This document shows, in pieces, positions 1 through 8,012 of a stretch of 38,621 bases of DNA. Location: contig JACPGM010000105.1 in the NCBI GenBank assembly GCA_016188985.1, positions 1 to 38,621 on the forward strand. Direction: 5' to 3'. The translations under genes and the position numbers were made by a program. The DNA comes from Lentisphaerota bacterium (GTDB lineage Bacteria; Verrucomicrobiota; Kiritimatiellia; JAAZAB01). Under the pieces are notes generated by a model. That model worked only from the letters and a program-made list of their open reading frames with translations. It was not told the origin of the DNA and did not search any database. How positions within the stretch are numbered: the stretch's first letter is position 1; every line of letters begins with the position of its first letter.

Positions 1-1
1 C

Positions 2-1126
2 ATCATGGTGCTTGGTTACAACTGGGATCAGCTCTCGCGCGGCGCGCGCGCCGTTATTTCCTTTATTCCACTGGCCATCGCGCAGGCCTTATGCGGCTGG
101 ATGCTTGGGACCGGTCGCCGCAGCGCGGCTTGGCGCGAAGGAGTTGGCACGCTGCTCGTGCTGGCCCTCGGCGCATCCCTGGCGCTGATTGCCCAGACCT
201 ATAACCTGGGCGGCACCTGGCAGGATTTTATGCTGACTTGGATGCTGTTGAGCCTGCCGGTTGTCTATCTGCTCCAGTCCGCGGCGTGTGGTATGTGGTT
301 TATGGCCGGCATTACCGCCTGGCTCACGGGTTCCTGGGACCATTCCCATGTTTTGGGGTTCTGGCCGCTGCTGGCGGCCGTTATGCCTTTCATCGTCTGG
401 AAAATCCGGGGAAATCAGGATGGTCCCGGTGTTATATTCCTGACGTTGACTCTAATCATCTGTATGGGCATTGCCTTGGGATTCAGCTTGTCCAAAGATA
501 TTGCAGTACTGTGGATTCAGGCCTATGCGGCTTTTTTTGCCGTATTGTTTCTGATCGGCGCCGCCCGGTTCAGCGCGACCCCTGGCGCGTGGCAAATACC
601 TATGTTAGCCATCGGCGCCGGCGGCACCGCCATAATGGCTTTCCTTCTGACATTTCAGTGGCCGTGGCATCATCTTCCACCCCTGGCTTTGTTTACCAAG
701 GCTACGCTGCACCAGCCCGCCACGGTTCTTACGCTCAGTATCATTGCGGCGCTGATGCTTGCCGCTGTCGCATTATGGGCCGGCGCGGTCCGGCGCCGGG
801 ACTTTTTCCTCCAACTTTATGGCGCATTCCCGTTTATGACCCTGCTGGGCTACGCCCTTGCGTTCCGCAAAGTTCCGTTATTATGCGCTCTGTTGTTCAA
901 TGCTTATTTCCTCGCCCTGGCGCTTTTGCCCCTCATTAAGGGCATTAAGACCTCGCGGCTGGGACTGCTCAACGTCGGCATGCTGATGCTGATGACTTTG
1001 ATTCTGGCGCGGTTCTTTGATGCCAAGGTCAGCCTGCTCGTAAAGGGAGTTACTTTCATCCTGGCGGGAATTGTCTTCCTGACAATTAACATCGTCATGC
1101 TGAAGCGGAAGAGGGCCGCGCAATGA
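2..1126 (+). CDS. DUF2157-type polytopic membrane protein, 5' end outside the window
   Basis: This is a multi-pass inner-membrane protein of unknown function. The visible part is about 374 residues and almost entirely hydrophobic, with roughly ten predicted membrane segments. It opens with NWDQLSRGARAVISF, which matches the point in DUF2157 proteins just after the first membrane helix. The frame is open to the left edge, so the true start and first helix probably lie outside the window; the first ATG seen is at 5. The stop overlaps the start of the next gene (ATGA at 1123-1126). DUF2157 or DUF4401 proteins are commonly paired with a GDYXXLXY protein, and that pair is present here. The family assignment rests on overall pattern and on the neighbour. 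Molecular role unknown. Confidence 0.75.
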   Translation: MMVLGYNWDQLSRGARAVISFIPLAIAQALCGWMLGTGRRSAAWREGVGTLLVLALGASLALIAQTYNLGGTWQDFMLTWMLLSLPVVYLLQSAACGMWFMAGITAWLTGSWDHSHVLGFWPLLAAVMPFIVWKIRGNQDGPGVIFLTLTLIICMGIALGFSLSKDIAVLWIQAYAAFFAVLFLIGAARFSATPGAWQIPMLAIGAGGTAIMAFLLTFQWPWHHLPPLALFTKATLHQPATVLTLSIIAALMLAAVALWAGAVRRRDFFLQLYGAFPFMTLLGYALAFRKVPLLCALLFNAYFLALALLPLIKGIKTSRLGLLNVGMLMLMTLILARFFDAKVSLLVKGVTFILAGIVFLTINIVMLKRKRAAQ

Positions 1127-1686
1127 AAATAGCTCCATGGGTTCTGGTCCTGCTCTCGGCAATGTTTCTGGCGCAGTGGGCGGTCCCCGCCTCAATGATC
1201 TGGCGCCACGAACGGGTGCTGGCCAAAGGACAGGAGTTTAAGTTCCGGACGCGCCCCGTGGACCCCTATGACGCGTTTCGCGGGCGGTATGTGGCTCTAA
1301 GCTTCGAACAGGAAAGCGCGCCCCTGGCAGGCGCAACTCAGCACCTGGAGCGCGGCCGGGAAATTTTTGCGTTCCTCGAGAATGACACCAACGGTTTTGC
1401 CCGGATTAAATGCGTTGCGCTCGAGCGGCCGTCAACGGGCGCTTATATTATTGCCAAGACCCGCTATGCGTCCACGCCCCACAACGTGTCTATCCAGTTT
1501 GCCTTCGACCGCTATTACCTGAACGAAAAATTGGCGCCGGAGGCCGAAGCTGCTTATCGGGAACATTCCCGGCGCGGCCAGCATGACGCCTACGTCACCG
1601 TGCGGGTTCTAAACGGTTTAGCGGTCATCAAAGACCTTTACGTAGCCAACCAGCCGATCCTGCAGTTCTTGAAGAAGCAAAATTAA
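1123..1686 (+). CDS. GDYXXLXY-type membrane-anchored protein
   Basis: The 187-residue protein has an N-terminal hydrophobic segment (about residues 5-24) acting as signal anchor, followed by an extracytoplasmic domain. The stretch DPYDAFRGRYVALSF (about residues 48-62) corresponds to the family-defining D-P-x-D-x-x-R-G-x-Y-V-x-L-x-[YF] signature, although the usual GDY is GRY here. It overlaps the preceding DUF2157-like gene by four bases, so the two are almost certainly co-translated. The biochemical function of this pair is not established. It ends 11 bases before the phosphomannomutase gene and may share its transcript. Confidence 0.75.
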   Translation: MKIAPWVLVLLSAMFLAQWAVPASMIWRHERVLAKGQEFKFRTRPVDPYDAFRGRYVALSFEQESAPLAGATQHLERGREIFAFLENDTNGFARIKCVALERPSTGAYIIAKTRYASTPHNVSIQFAFDRYYLNEKLAPEAEAAYREHSRRGQHDAYVTVRVLNGLAVIKDLYVANQPILQFLKKQN

Positions 1687-1697
1687 AACGGTGAGCC

Positions 1698-3020
1698 ATG
1701 GCCGGCATTTTCAAAGCCTATGACATCCGCGGCGTCGTCGGCAAGGACCTGACCGCCGAAGTGGCCTTTAAGATCGGCCGCGCCTTTGTAAGCCTGCTTG
1801 GCTGCCGGCGCGTGGTGGTCGGCCAGGACATGCGCTCAAGCTCGGCAACCATGTTCCAGGAGCTCACGCGCGGCCTGACCTGCCAGGGCGCCAACGTGGT
1901 CCGGCTGGGCCTTTGCTCTACGCCCATGTCCTATTATGCCAACGGCTTTCTGGGGGCCGACGCCGGCATCATGATTACGGCCTCGCATAATCCCGGCGAA
2001 TGGAACGGATTCAAACTCTGCCGGGCGCAGGCGGTTCCGATCAGCGGGGCCACCGGCATCGCCGAAATCGAGCGGCGCGTGGCCAACGCCGATTTCGCGC
2101 CGGCTGCCAAGACGCCCGGCACGATTTCCGGCCATGACATCCGGCCGGAATACATTGCGCATATCAAAAAACTCGCGGCGCTTAAACGCCCCATCACGAT
2201 TGCCGCCGATTTCGCCAACGCCATGGGCAGCCTGGAGGCCCAGGCGCTCGCCGGCCTTCTGCGGGTGGATGCGCTCTACGAAACTTTGGACGGAACTTTC
2301 CCAAACCACGAAGCCAATCCGCTCAAGACCGAGACTTTGGCCGCGCTCCAAGAAAAGGTGCGCTCCGGGCACTACGATTTCGGCGCCGCCTTCGATGGCG
2401 ACGCCGACCGCGTGGGTTTCGTGGACGAGCGCGGCGAGATCGTGCCCATGGATATGATTACGCTCCTCATTGCCCGCAGCATTCTGCAAAAGCAAAAAGG
2501 CGCGATTCTCTACGACCTGCGCAGCAGTTGGACCGTGCGGGAAGTGATCGAGGAAAATGGCGGCGCGCCGCAGCAGTGCCGGGTAGGCCATTCCTTCATC
2601 AAGCAGCAGATGCGCGCGGCCGACGCCCTCTTTGCCGGCGAGCTTTCCGGGCATTACTATTTCCGCGAAAATTATTTTACTGAAAGCTCGGCACTGGCGG
2701 TGCTCTACGTCGCCAACCTGCTCTCGCAATCATCCGCGCCGCTCTCGGATCTGATCCGCCCCTTGCAGCGCTATTTCAAAAGTCCGGAGATCAACTCGGA
2801 AGTCCATGACCCGGTGGCGGTGCTCGCGCGCCTGCGCGAAAAGTTCCGCGACGGCCGCCAGTTTGAGCTCGATGGGCTTAGCGTGGAATACCCCGACTGG
2901 TGGTTCAACGTCCGCTGTTCCAACACCGAGCCATTGGTGCGGCTGAACCTGGAAGCCAAAACCCAGGCGCAGTTGGCCGAGCGCACCCGGGAGCTTTTGG
3001 GTCTCATTCGCGCTCCATGA
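1698..3020 (+). CDS. manB: Phosphomannomutase/phosphoglucomutase (alpha-D-phosphohexomutase)
   Basis: This cytoplasmic enzyme interconverts hexose 6-phosphate and hexose 1-phosphate (mannose and/or glucose) for nucleotide-sugar synthesis. All four signature sites of the alpha-D-phosphohexomutase family are visible in the 440 residues. The phosphoserine loop is TASHNP at 94-99 with Ser96. The Mg-binding DGDADR is at 233-238. The sugar-specificity loop GELSGH is at 314-319. The phosphate-binding RCSNTEP is at 406-412. The GEXSGH form fits the PMM/PGM subgroup, so either sugar may be used. The start lies 11 bases after the previous stop, and the end overlaps galK by ATGA. Sugar specificity cannot be read from sequence alone. 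Confidence 0.9.
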   Translation: MAGIFKAYDIRGVVGKDLTAEVAFKIGRAFVSLLGCRRVVVGQDMRSSSATMFQELTRGLTCQGANVVRLGLCSTPMSYYANGFLGADAGIMITASHNPGEWNGFKLCRAQAVPISGATGIAEIERRVANADFAPAAKTPGTISGHDIRPEYIAHIKKLAALKRPITIAADFANAMGSLEAQALAGLLRVDALYETLDGTFPNHEANPLKTETLAALQEKVRSGHYDFGAAFDGDADRVGFVDERGEIVPMDMITLLIARSILQKQKGAILYDLRSSWTVREVIEENGGAPQQCRVGHSFIKQQMRAADALFAGELSGHYYFRENYFTESSALAVLYVANLLSQSSAPLSDLIRPLQRYFKSPEINSEVHDPVAVLARLREKFRDGRQFELDGLSVEYPDWWFNVRCSNTEPLVRLNLEAKTQAQLAERTRELLGLIRAP

Positions 3021-4195
3021 ACGCCGCGCTCATCGAGAACATCCGGCGCGCCCATGAACGGCGCTTCGGCCGGCCACCCGCCGTAACCGCCTACGCCCCC
3101 GGCCGCGTGGAGATTCTTGGCAATCATACCGATTACAACGAGGGCTTTGTCCTATCCGCCGCCATTGATCTCGGCCTTGGTCTGGCGCTCAGCCCCGCGC
3201 CCGATGAGCAGTGCCGAGCGCAGGCTCTGGATATGGCACAGGAAATTTGTTTTGACTTGCCGGTTACCGCGCCGGTCAAGGAACCGCTCTGGAGCAATTA
3301 CCTGCGCGGCGTGGTCAACAAGCTGAGCGCCTTCGGCCGGATTAAACCGGGATTCCAGGCCACATTGGCCGGCGATTTACCCAGCGGCGCGGGTTTGGCC
3401 AGTTCCGCCGCGCTCGAGATTGCCGCCGTCCTGGCGCTCAGCCGGCTCTATCGGATTTCCGTCACGCCACTGGAAATGGCCAAGCTCTGCCAGAGCGCCG
3501 AACATGATTTTGCCGGGGCACAGTGCGGGCTGCTGGATCAGATTTCCTGCCTCTATGGCCAAGAGCACGCCCTGGTGTTCAGCGACTTCCGCACCTTGGC
3601 CGTGGCAAACGTGCCGTTGCCGGCGGACATCTGCTTCCTCTTGGCCGATACGCGGGTCAAACACAGCCTGGCCGGCGCCGACGGCGTGGCTTCGGCCTAT
3701 AACGAGCGCCGCGCGCAATGCGAAGTGGCGGCTGATTTTTTTGCCAAAGTCCTCCCGCATCCCGTCAAGGCCCTGCGTGATGTTTCCCTGGACGAATGGA
3801 AAACATTTGCCCCGCGCCTGGACCCCGTTACCGCTCGGCGCGCCGCCCATGTAATCGAGGAAAATACCCGCGTACTGCAAGCTCGGGAACTCCTGCGCGC
3901 CGGCAATGTGCGCGCCTTCGGCGAATTGATGTTCCAATCCCATCACAGCTCGCGGACGAATTTTGAAAACTCGTGCCGGGAGCTGGATTTTATCGTGGCG
4001 CAGGCCCGCCAAATGCCCGCGGTCCTGGGCGCGCGTCTCTCCGGCGGCGGTTTTGGCGGGAGCGCCGTGCTTCTGCTCCACCCGCGCGCCACCGCACCCG
4101 TCGGCCAGGCTCTGGCGGCGGCTTTCACGCGCGAGTTCGGCCAGAACTGCGACCTCCGCCCCGTCCGCCCCTCCGCCGGCGCGCGGCTGCTCTGA
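3017..4195 (+). CDS. galK: Galactokinase (GHMP kinase family)
   Basis: Phosphorylates galactose, or a related hexose, at C1 using ATP. The 392-residue protein has the galactokinase signature GRVEILGNHTDYNEG at 29-43, the GHMP ATP-binding loop LPSGAGLASSAALE at 121-134, the catalytic base region CGLLDQ with Asp174, and a C-terminal glycine-rich loop LSGGGFGGSA. The ATG at 3017 overlaps the upstream phosphomannomutase stop (ATGA) and places the signature at the usual distance from the N terminus. The frame stays open upstream to about 2900, but that sequence is antisense-like and lies inside the mutase gene. No galT or galE is visible nearby, so the fate of the sugar 1-phosphate is unclear. A sister sugar specificity within the GHMP family is possible. 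Confidence 0.88.
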   Translation: MNAALIENIRRAHERRFGRPPAVTAYAPGRVEILGNHTDYNEGFVLSAAIDLGLGLALSPAPDEQCRAQALDMAQEICFDLPVTAPVKEPLWSNYLRGVVNKLSAFGRIKPGFQATLAGDLPSGAGLASSAALEIAAVLALSRLYRISVTPLEMAKLCQSAEHDFAGAQCGLLDQISCLYGQEHALVFSDFRTLAVANVPLPADICFLLADTRVKHSLAGADGVASAYNERRAQCEVAADFFAKVLPHPVKALRDVSLDEWKTFAPRLDPVTARRAAHVIEENTRVLQARELLRAGNVRAFGELMFQSHHSSRTNFENSCRELDFIVAQARQMPAVLGARLSGGGFGGSAVLLLHPRATAPVGQALAAAFTREFGQNCDLRPVRPSAGARLL

Positions 4196-4293
4196 TACAC
4201 CCCAAGACCTCTGCTCCTTTTAGATACGCCGCTTGACGGCTGCCGCAGCCTGTGGCAGCCTCTTGGCCGGTTGATTCTTTTTTTTCTCACCCG

Positions 4294-5307
4294 ATGATGA
4301 CGCGGCCACAGATTGCCAGGCAGATTCGCGCCGGCGCCGGCTTGATTGACGCCCATACCCATCTGGGCGCCGATATGGCGGCCTTTTATAACGGCGACTT
4401 TCCCTACGCCATCTCGGCCGAAGATCACGGCGTGCGCCTGGCGCATCTGGGCCTGGAGCGCGCGGTCTGTTTTCCTTTCGTCTATACCAACTATTTCCAG
4501 TTAATCGCCTACCGGCACGGCCGGTTCCGGCGCGCCACCGGGAGTGCGTCAAGATTCCCCTACGAATTTGAGAACCTGCGGTTGTGCCGGGAAATTTACG
4601 AGGCTTTTCCCGAGTTCGCCGGAACATTGTTGCCTTTCGCTTTTTTCGATCCGGCGCGGGAGCCGGCCGGGCAAGCCGCCGCATTGCGCCGGCTTGCCCG
4701 GCGCTATCCGCTCTTCGGCCTCAAGACCGCCAGCAGCTACTTGCGCTCGCCAATAACCGCCTTGCTGGGCAAGGGCGCGTGCCTGCTCGACTTGGCCGCC
4801 GAGCTGGATATCCCGGTTACCATCCATACCTCCGTGCTGCCGGCTGATCCGTGGGCCAACGTCTTTGACGTTCTCAAGGTAGTCGCCGAGCGGCCCGACG
4901 TTCGTTTCGCGCTGGCCCATACCTGCCGGTTCGACCGCCGGGCGCTGGATCGCGCCGCGGCGCTGCAAAATTGTTTCGTGGATTGCGCGGCGTTTCATAT
5001 CCACTGCCGGCTGGCCGTTGAAAATCACCCGGCCATTGCCGCCAAGCCTCACCGGTTCCACGCCGATTACCGGGACCATGCCGCGGCGCTGCAACGGATT
5101 GCCGCGGCCTATCCCGTCAAAATCTTATGGGGCTCGGATACGCCGGCGCATTACTGGAAAAGCGTGTTCCGTGACGCGCGCGGGATGGAAATCAGGCTCA
5201 ACCTGGCTTGCGGCCCGACGACCGAAGCGGACTGCCTGCGCAAACTGCCGGCGCAACTCGCGCGCCGCATTGCCCATAACAACACGGTGCGATTCCTGTT
5301 CGGCTAA
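4294..5307 (+). CDS. Amidohydrolase 2-family metal-dependent hydrolase
   Basis: A 337-residue TIM-barrel metallohydrolase of the amidohydrolase-2 (PF04909-like) group, which includes decarboxylases and lactonases. Metal-ligand candidates occur in canonical order: DAHTHLG with His21 and His23, FGLKTASS with Lys144, IHTS with His178, LAHT with His209, and WGSDTP with Asp282. ATG codons at 4294 and 4297 both fit; an in-frame extension back to 4252 has no family-like sequence. It follows galK by about 100 bases. A perfect 30-base palindrome lies just after the stop. Substrate unknown. A sugar-acid lactonase or related role would fit the neighbourhood, but that is inference. Confidence 0.75.
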   Translation: MMTRPQIARQIRAGAGLIDAHTHLGADMAAFYNGDFPYAISAEDHGVRLAHLGLERAVCFPFVYTNYFQLIAYRHGRFRRATGSASRFPYEFENLRLCREIYEAFPEFAGTLLPFAFFDPAREPAGQAAALRRLARRYPLFGLKTASSYLRSPITALLGKGACLLDLAAELDIPVTIHTSVLPADPWANVFDVLKVVAERPDVRFALAHTCRFDRRALDRAAALQNCFVDCAAFHIHCRLAVENHPAIAAKPHRFHADYRDHAAALQRIAAAYPVKILWGSDTPAHYWKSVFRDARGMEIRLNLACGPTTEADCLRKLPAQLARRIAHNNTVRFLFG

Positions 5308-5313
5308 AAACGG

Positions 5314-5343
5314 CTATGGCACACTTTATAAAGTGTGCCATAG
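5314..5343. repeat. Perfect 30-base palindrome after the amidohydrolase gene
   Basis: The 30 bases are their own exact reverse complement, starting CTATGGCACAC and centred on TTATAA. It begins 6 bases after the amidohydrolase stop. No T-tract follows, so a classical intrinsic terminator is not well supported. It could be a processing hairpin, a factor-binding operator for the downstream pair, or a solo palindromic repeat. Confidence 0.8.
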
Positions 5344-5514
5344 ACTTTGACAGAGGCGCGGGCACAGAACTAGTCGTCTGAAGCTACGCGCTGAAAGAAA
5401 AGCAGAGGAGTAAGCCTGTCGGTAGCTTGCGATGGCCACCTTCGGCAAGCTCAACCGACCCACTGGGAACAACGAACAGCAAAGTAAGTAGACGATTATC
5501 ATAGGAGCTGTGCC

Positions 5515-6462
5515 ATGCCGCTATTTGAAACCAGCGAATTCACTTACAGTCCCTCGCCCTACGTGCCATTCCGCGACAAGGCCGTGCTGGAACGCATGCG
5601 CCAAATCGCCCGCGGCGACTTCGAGAACCATCCCAATCCCCGCCTGAGCGTGCGGGTGGTAAAGGAATTCGACGTGTGGTTCACCTTCATGATGGATATT
5701 TTTTTCCGGATCAAGGAAGCGGCCGAGGCCGGCCGCCGGCTGGTGCTGATCCTGCCGCAGCCCTGGCCGCTCTATGCCAAGGTGGCCTGGATGATCAACC
5801 GCAGCCGGATCAACTGCCGCAACCTCTATACCTTCAACATGGATGAATACGCCGACGAGCACGGCCATATCGCCCCGGAAAGCTGGCCCTACGGCTTTAC
5901 CCACGCGCTCAAAAAGTATTTCTATTCCCAGCTTGATCCCGCGCTGCGCCCGCCCGAAGAACAGATGATCGGCTTGACCAACGCCAACCTGGCCGATTAC
6001 GGCAAGCGCCTCAGCGACCTGGGCGGCGCCGACATCTGCTACATGGGGCCCGGCTGGACCGGCCACGTCGCCTTTGTCGAACCCGACGCGCCGGAGACGC
6101 CGCAGGACCTGGAAGAATTCAAGAAAATGGGGCCGTGCGTTGTGAGCTTAAGCCCGTTCACCCTGGCGCAGAATTCGCTGCATGGCTCGTTCGGCGCCGC
6201 CGGCGACCTGGCGGCGGTGCCGCCCAAAGCCGCCACCATCGGCCCGGCCCAGGTGCTGGAAGCCAAACACCGCATGGGCTTCTATTGCATCGGCGTGCAC
6301 GGCACAACCACTTCCTGGCAGAAACTGATCGCGCGCCTCAGCCTGTTCGGGCCGGTAACCCCGCGCGTTCCCGATTCGATCATCCAGTTGAAAACTTCCG
6401 AGGCGCTGGTTTCCGAAGCCATCGCCGAAAAGATCACGGTAGATTGGGATAAGGGATATTGA
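5515..6462 (+). CDS. NagB-like sugar-phosphate isomerase family protein with altered active site
   Basis: The 315-residue protein aligns by motif with glucosamine-6-phosphate deaminase/isomerase (NagB). FNMDEY at 107-112 matches the catalytic FNMDEY. TIGPAQVLEAKH and PDSIIQL match C-terminal family blocks, and a Lys in SWQK matches the phosphate-binding Lys. Two key sites differ. NagB GxGxDGHIAFNEP is GPGWTGHVAFVEP at 178-190, so the catalytic Asp (E. coli Asp141) is Thr182 while His184 and Glu189 remain. The N-terminal phosphate loop PTGGTP is replaced by PQPWP. It has a good AGGAG site 7 bases upstream, and the ceramidase-like gene follows after 12 bases. A different substrate or reaction from NagB is inferred. 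Confidence 0.65.
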   Translation: MPLFETSEFTYSPSPYVPFRDKAVLERMRQIARGDFENHPNPRLSVRVVKEFDVWFTFMMDIFFRIKEAAEAGRRLVLILPQPWPLYAKVAWMINRSRINCRNLYTFNMDEYADEHGHIAPESWPYGFTHALKKYFYSQLDPALRPPEEQMIGLTNANLADYGKRLSDLGGADICYMGPGWTGHVAFVEPDAPETPQDLEEFKKMGPCVVSLSPFTLAQNSLHGSFGAAGDLAAVPPKAATIGPAQVLEAKHRMGFYCIGVHGTTTSWQKLIARLSLFGPVTPRVPDSIIQLKTSEALVSEAIAEKITVDWDKGY

Positions 6463-6474
6463 AAGAAACACACC

Positions 6475-7797
6475 ATGAACCTATGCGCCGGAACCGCGAC
6501 CATTGATATCAGCCCGAAAAGTCCGATGCAGTTGGACGGCTACCCTCATGTCCGCCGCGTCGCGACCGGCACGCACGATCCGTTGCTGGCCTCGGCCCTC
6601 TACCTGCAGAACGGCGACGAGGCCGTGCTCCTGTGCGCGCTGGACCTGTTGATGCTCAACGGCGACTTTGCCCGCCGGCTGCGGCAGCGCGCGGCGGCGG
6701 CCATAAACCTGCCGGAATCCCATGTGTTTATCAGTTGCACCCACACGCATTCCGCCCCGGTCACGGCGCGCTACCTGCCGTTCGGCGACGAGGCGGTTCT
6801 GCGCGCGCTTGACCCGGCGTTCCTGGCGCAGATTGAAGCGCAAACAGCACAGGCCGCGGAGCAAGCCCGCGCCGCGGCGCAGCCCGCGGAACTTACCTGG
6901 CGCACCGCCGACGCCCGCGGGGTAGGCGGCAATCGGCATGACCCGAATGGCCCTACCGATTCCGAAGCCGGCGTGCTCGGCGTCCGCTCACTCGCCGGCG
7001 CCTGGCTGGCCGTCGCGGTCATCTATGGCATGCATCCGACGGTATTGCATGAGGATTCAACCCTGGTCTCTTCCGATTTTCCCCACTACACGCGGCTGCA
7101 TATCCGCGAGCAGCTTGGGCAGGATGTTGCGGTCTTATATCACACCGCGCCGTGCGGCAACCAGAGTCCGCGATATTTTGTCAACTCCCAGACCTTTGCC
7201 GAGGCCGAGCGGCTCGGCCGCAAACTTGGCGCGGCCGTGGTCGCAACGCTCCGCGCAGCGCCGGAGTGTGCCGGGACGCCGCTGGCCGGCGCGCTCTGCC
7301 CGGTGGCGCTTTATCCGCGGCACCTGCCGGCAGTCAGCACGGCTGAAAAGCAACTGGCGCGCTACCGCGCCGAGCATGAGGAACTTCTGGTAGCCGGAGC
7401 CAAACGTCCACGCGTGCGCACGGCCGAGGTGGCTGTGTTCGGCGCCGAGGGAACCGTTGCGCTGGTAACCGCGGCCGGTGACGGCCGTCTCGCGCGGCTC
7501 CTGGCGGACTTGCAGCCGTTTGAGGTGCAGGCGCTGCGGATCGGCGAGGTTTGTCTGGTCGGACTGCCGGGCGAGCTTTTTGTGGAATATTCTTTTGCGA
7601 TCAAGCGCCGCGCGGCACTTAAAACGGCCGTAGTGGCTTTTGTCAATGGCGAGCTGCAGGGCTATATTGTTACGCCCCAAGCCGTGGCCGCAGGCGGCTA
7701 TGAGGCGGCCGGGCGGCTGTTCGAGCCGGAAGCCGGCGACCGGCTGGTCGCGACGGCGCTGAATCTTGTCGAACGGCTTGCGGTGGGTGCAGGCTGA
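6475..7797 (+). CDS. Neutral/alkaline ceramidase-like N-terminal domain hydrolase
   Basis: The 440-residue protein resembles the N-terminal catalytic domain of neutral/alkaline non-lysosomal ceramidases. Visible blocks are AGTATIDISP at 5-14, CTHTHSAP at 88-95 (zinc-ligand type histidines), GMHPTVLHEDS at 185-195, SSDFPHY at 199-205 and CGNQSPR at 227-233. It is shorter than true ceramidases (about 650-780 residues), lacks their C-terminal domain, and shows no signal peptide, so it is probably cytoplasmic. Such shortened homologues are frequent near sugar-oxidoreductase genes in PVC bacteria, where the substrate is unlikely to be ceramide. It is probably co-transcribed with the NagB-like gene 12 bases upstream. 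Confidence 0.72.
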   Translation: MNLCAGTATIDISPKSPMQLDGYPHVRRVATGTHDPLLASALYLQNGDEAVLLCALDLLMLNGDFARRLRQRAAAAINLPESHVFISCTHTHSAPVTARYLPFGDEAVLRALDPAFLAQIEAQTAQAAEQARAAAQPAELTWRTADARGVGGNRHDPNGPTDSEAGVLGVRSLAGAWLAVAVIYGMHPTVLHEDSTLVSSDFPHYTRLHIREQLGQDVAVLYHTAPCGNQSPRYFVNSQTFAEAERLGRKLGAAVVATLRAAPECAGTPLAGALCPVALYPRHLPAVSTAEKQLARYRAEHEELLVAGAKRPRVRTAEVAVFGAEGTVALVTAAGDGRLARLLADLQPFEVQALRIGEVCLVGLPGELFVEYSFAIKRRAALKTAVVAFVNGELQGYIVTPQAVAAGGYEAAGRLFEPEAGDRLVATALNLVERLAVGAG

Positions 7798-7810
7798 AGA
7801 CCATGTAATG

Positions 7811-7979
7811 CTCAGTTATGGAGGTCGCCTGAAGGTAGGGACGGCTCGCCGAGCCGTCCGCGGCGCGTTCGGGCCTACTCCGCCGTAGTTCCGCCTTAGC
7901 GGATCCGCAAGGGCGGAAAGCCTACTGGCTACGAAGGCTGGACGAACGCGCCCTACCTCTTGCCCCCTTAAAACTAAGA
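7811..7979 (+). repeat. Dispersed repeat family A, copy A1
   Basis: About 170 bases with the family architecture: left end CTCAGTTATG, then GGTAGGGACGGCTCGCCGAG, a GCGTTCGGGCCTACTCCGCC core, GAACGCGCCCTACCTCTTGC and a right end related to CAAGACTGAG. The ends are imperfect inverted repeats. Relative to copies A2 and A3 it carries a clean 28-base hairpin insertion at 7890-7917. It fills the space between the ceramidase-like and FGGY kinase genes. Confidence 0.85.
7890..7917. repeat. 28-base dimeric hairpin inserted in repeat A1
   Basis: Reads TCCGCCTTAGCGGA followed directly by TCCGCAAGGGCGGA. Copies A2 and A3 read continuously GTAGTAAGCC at this site, so the hairpin can be removed exactly to give the empty site. 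Confidence 0.8.
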
Positions 7980-8012
7980 CAGTACGATGCCGTGGGGTTG
8001 GAGACTGACTGC

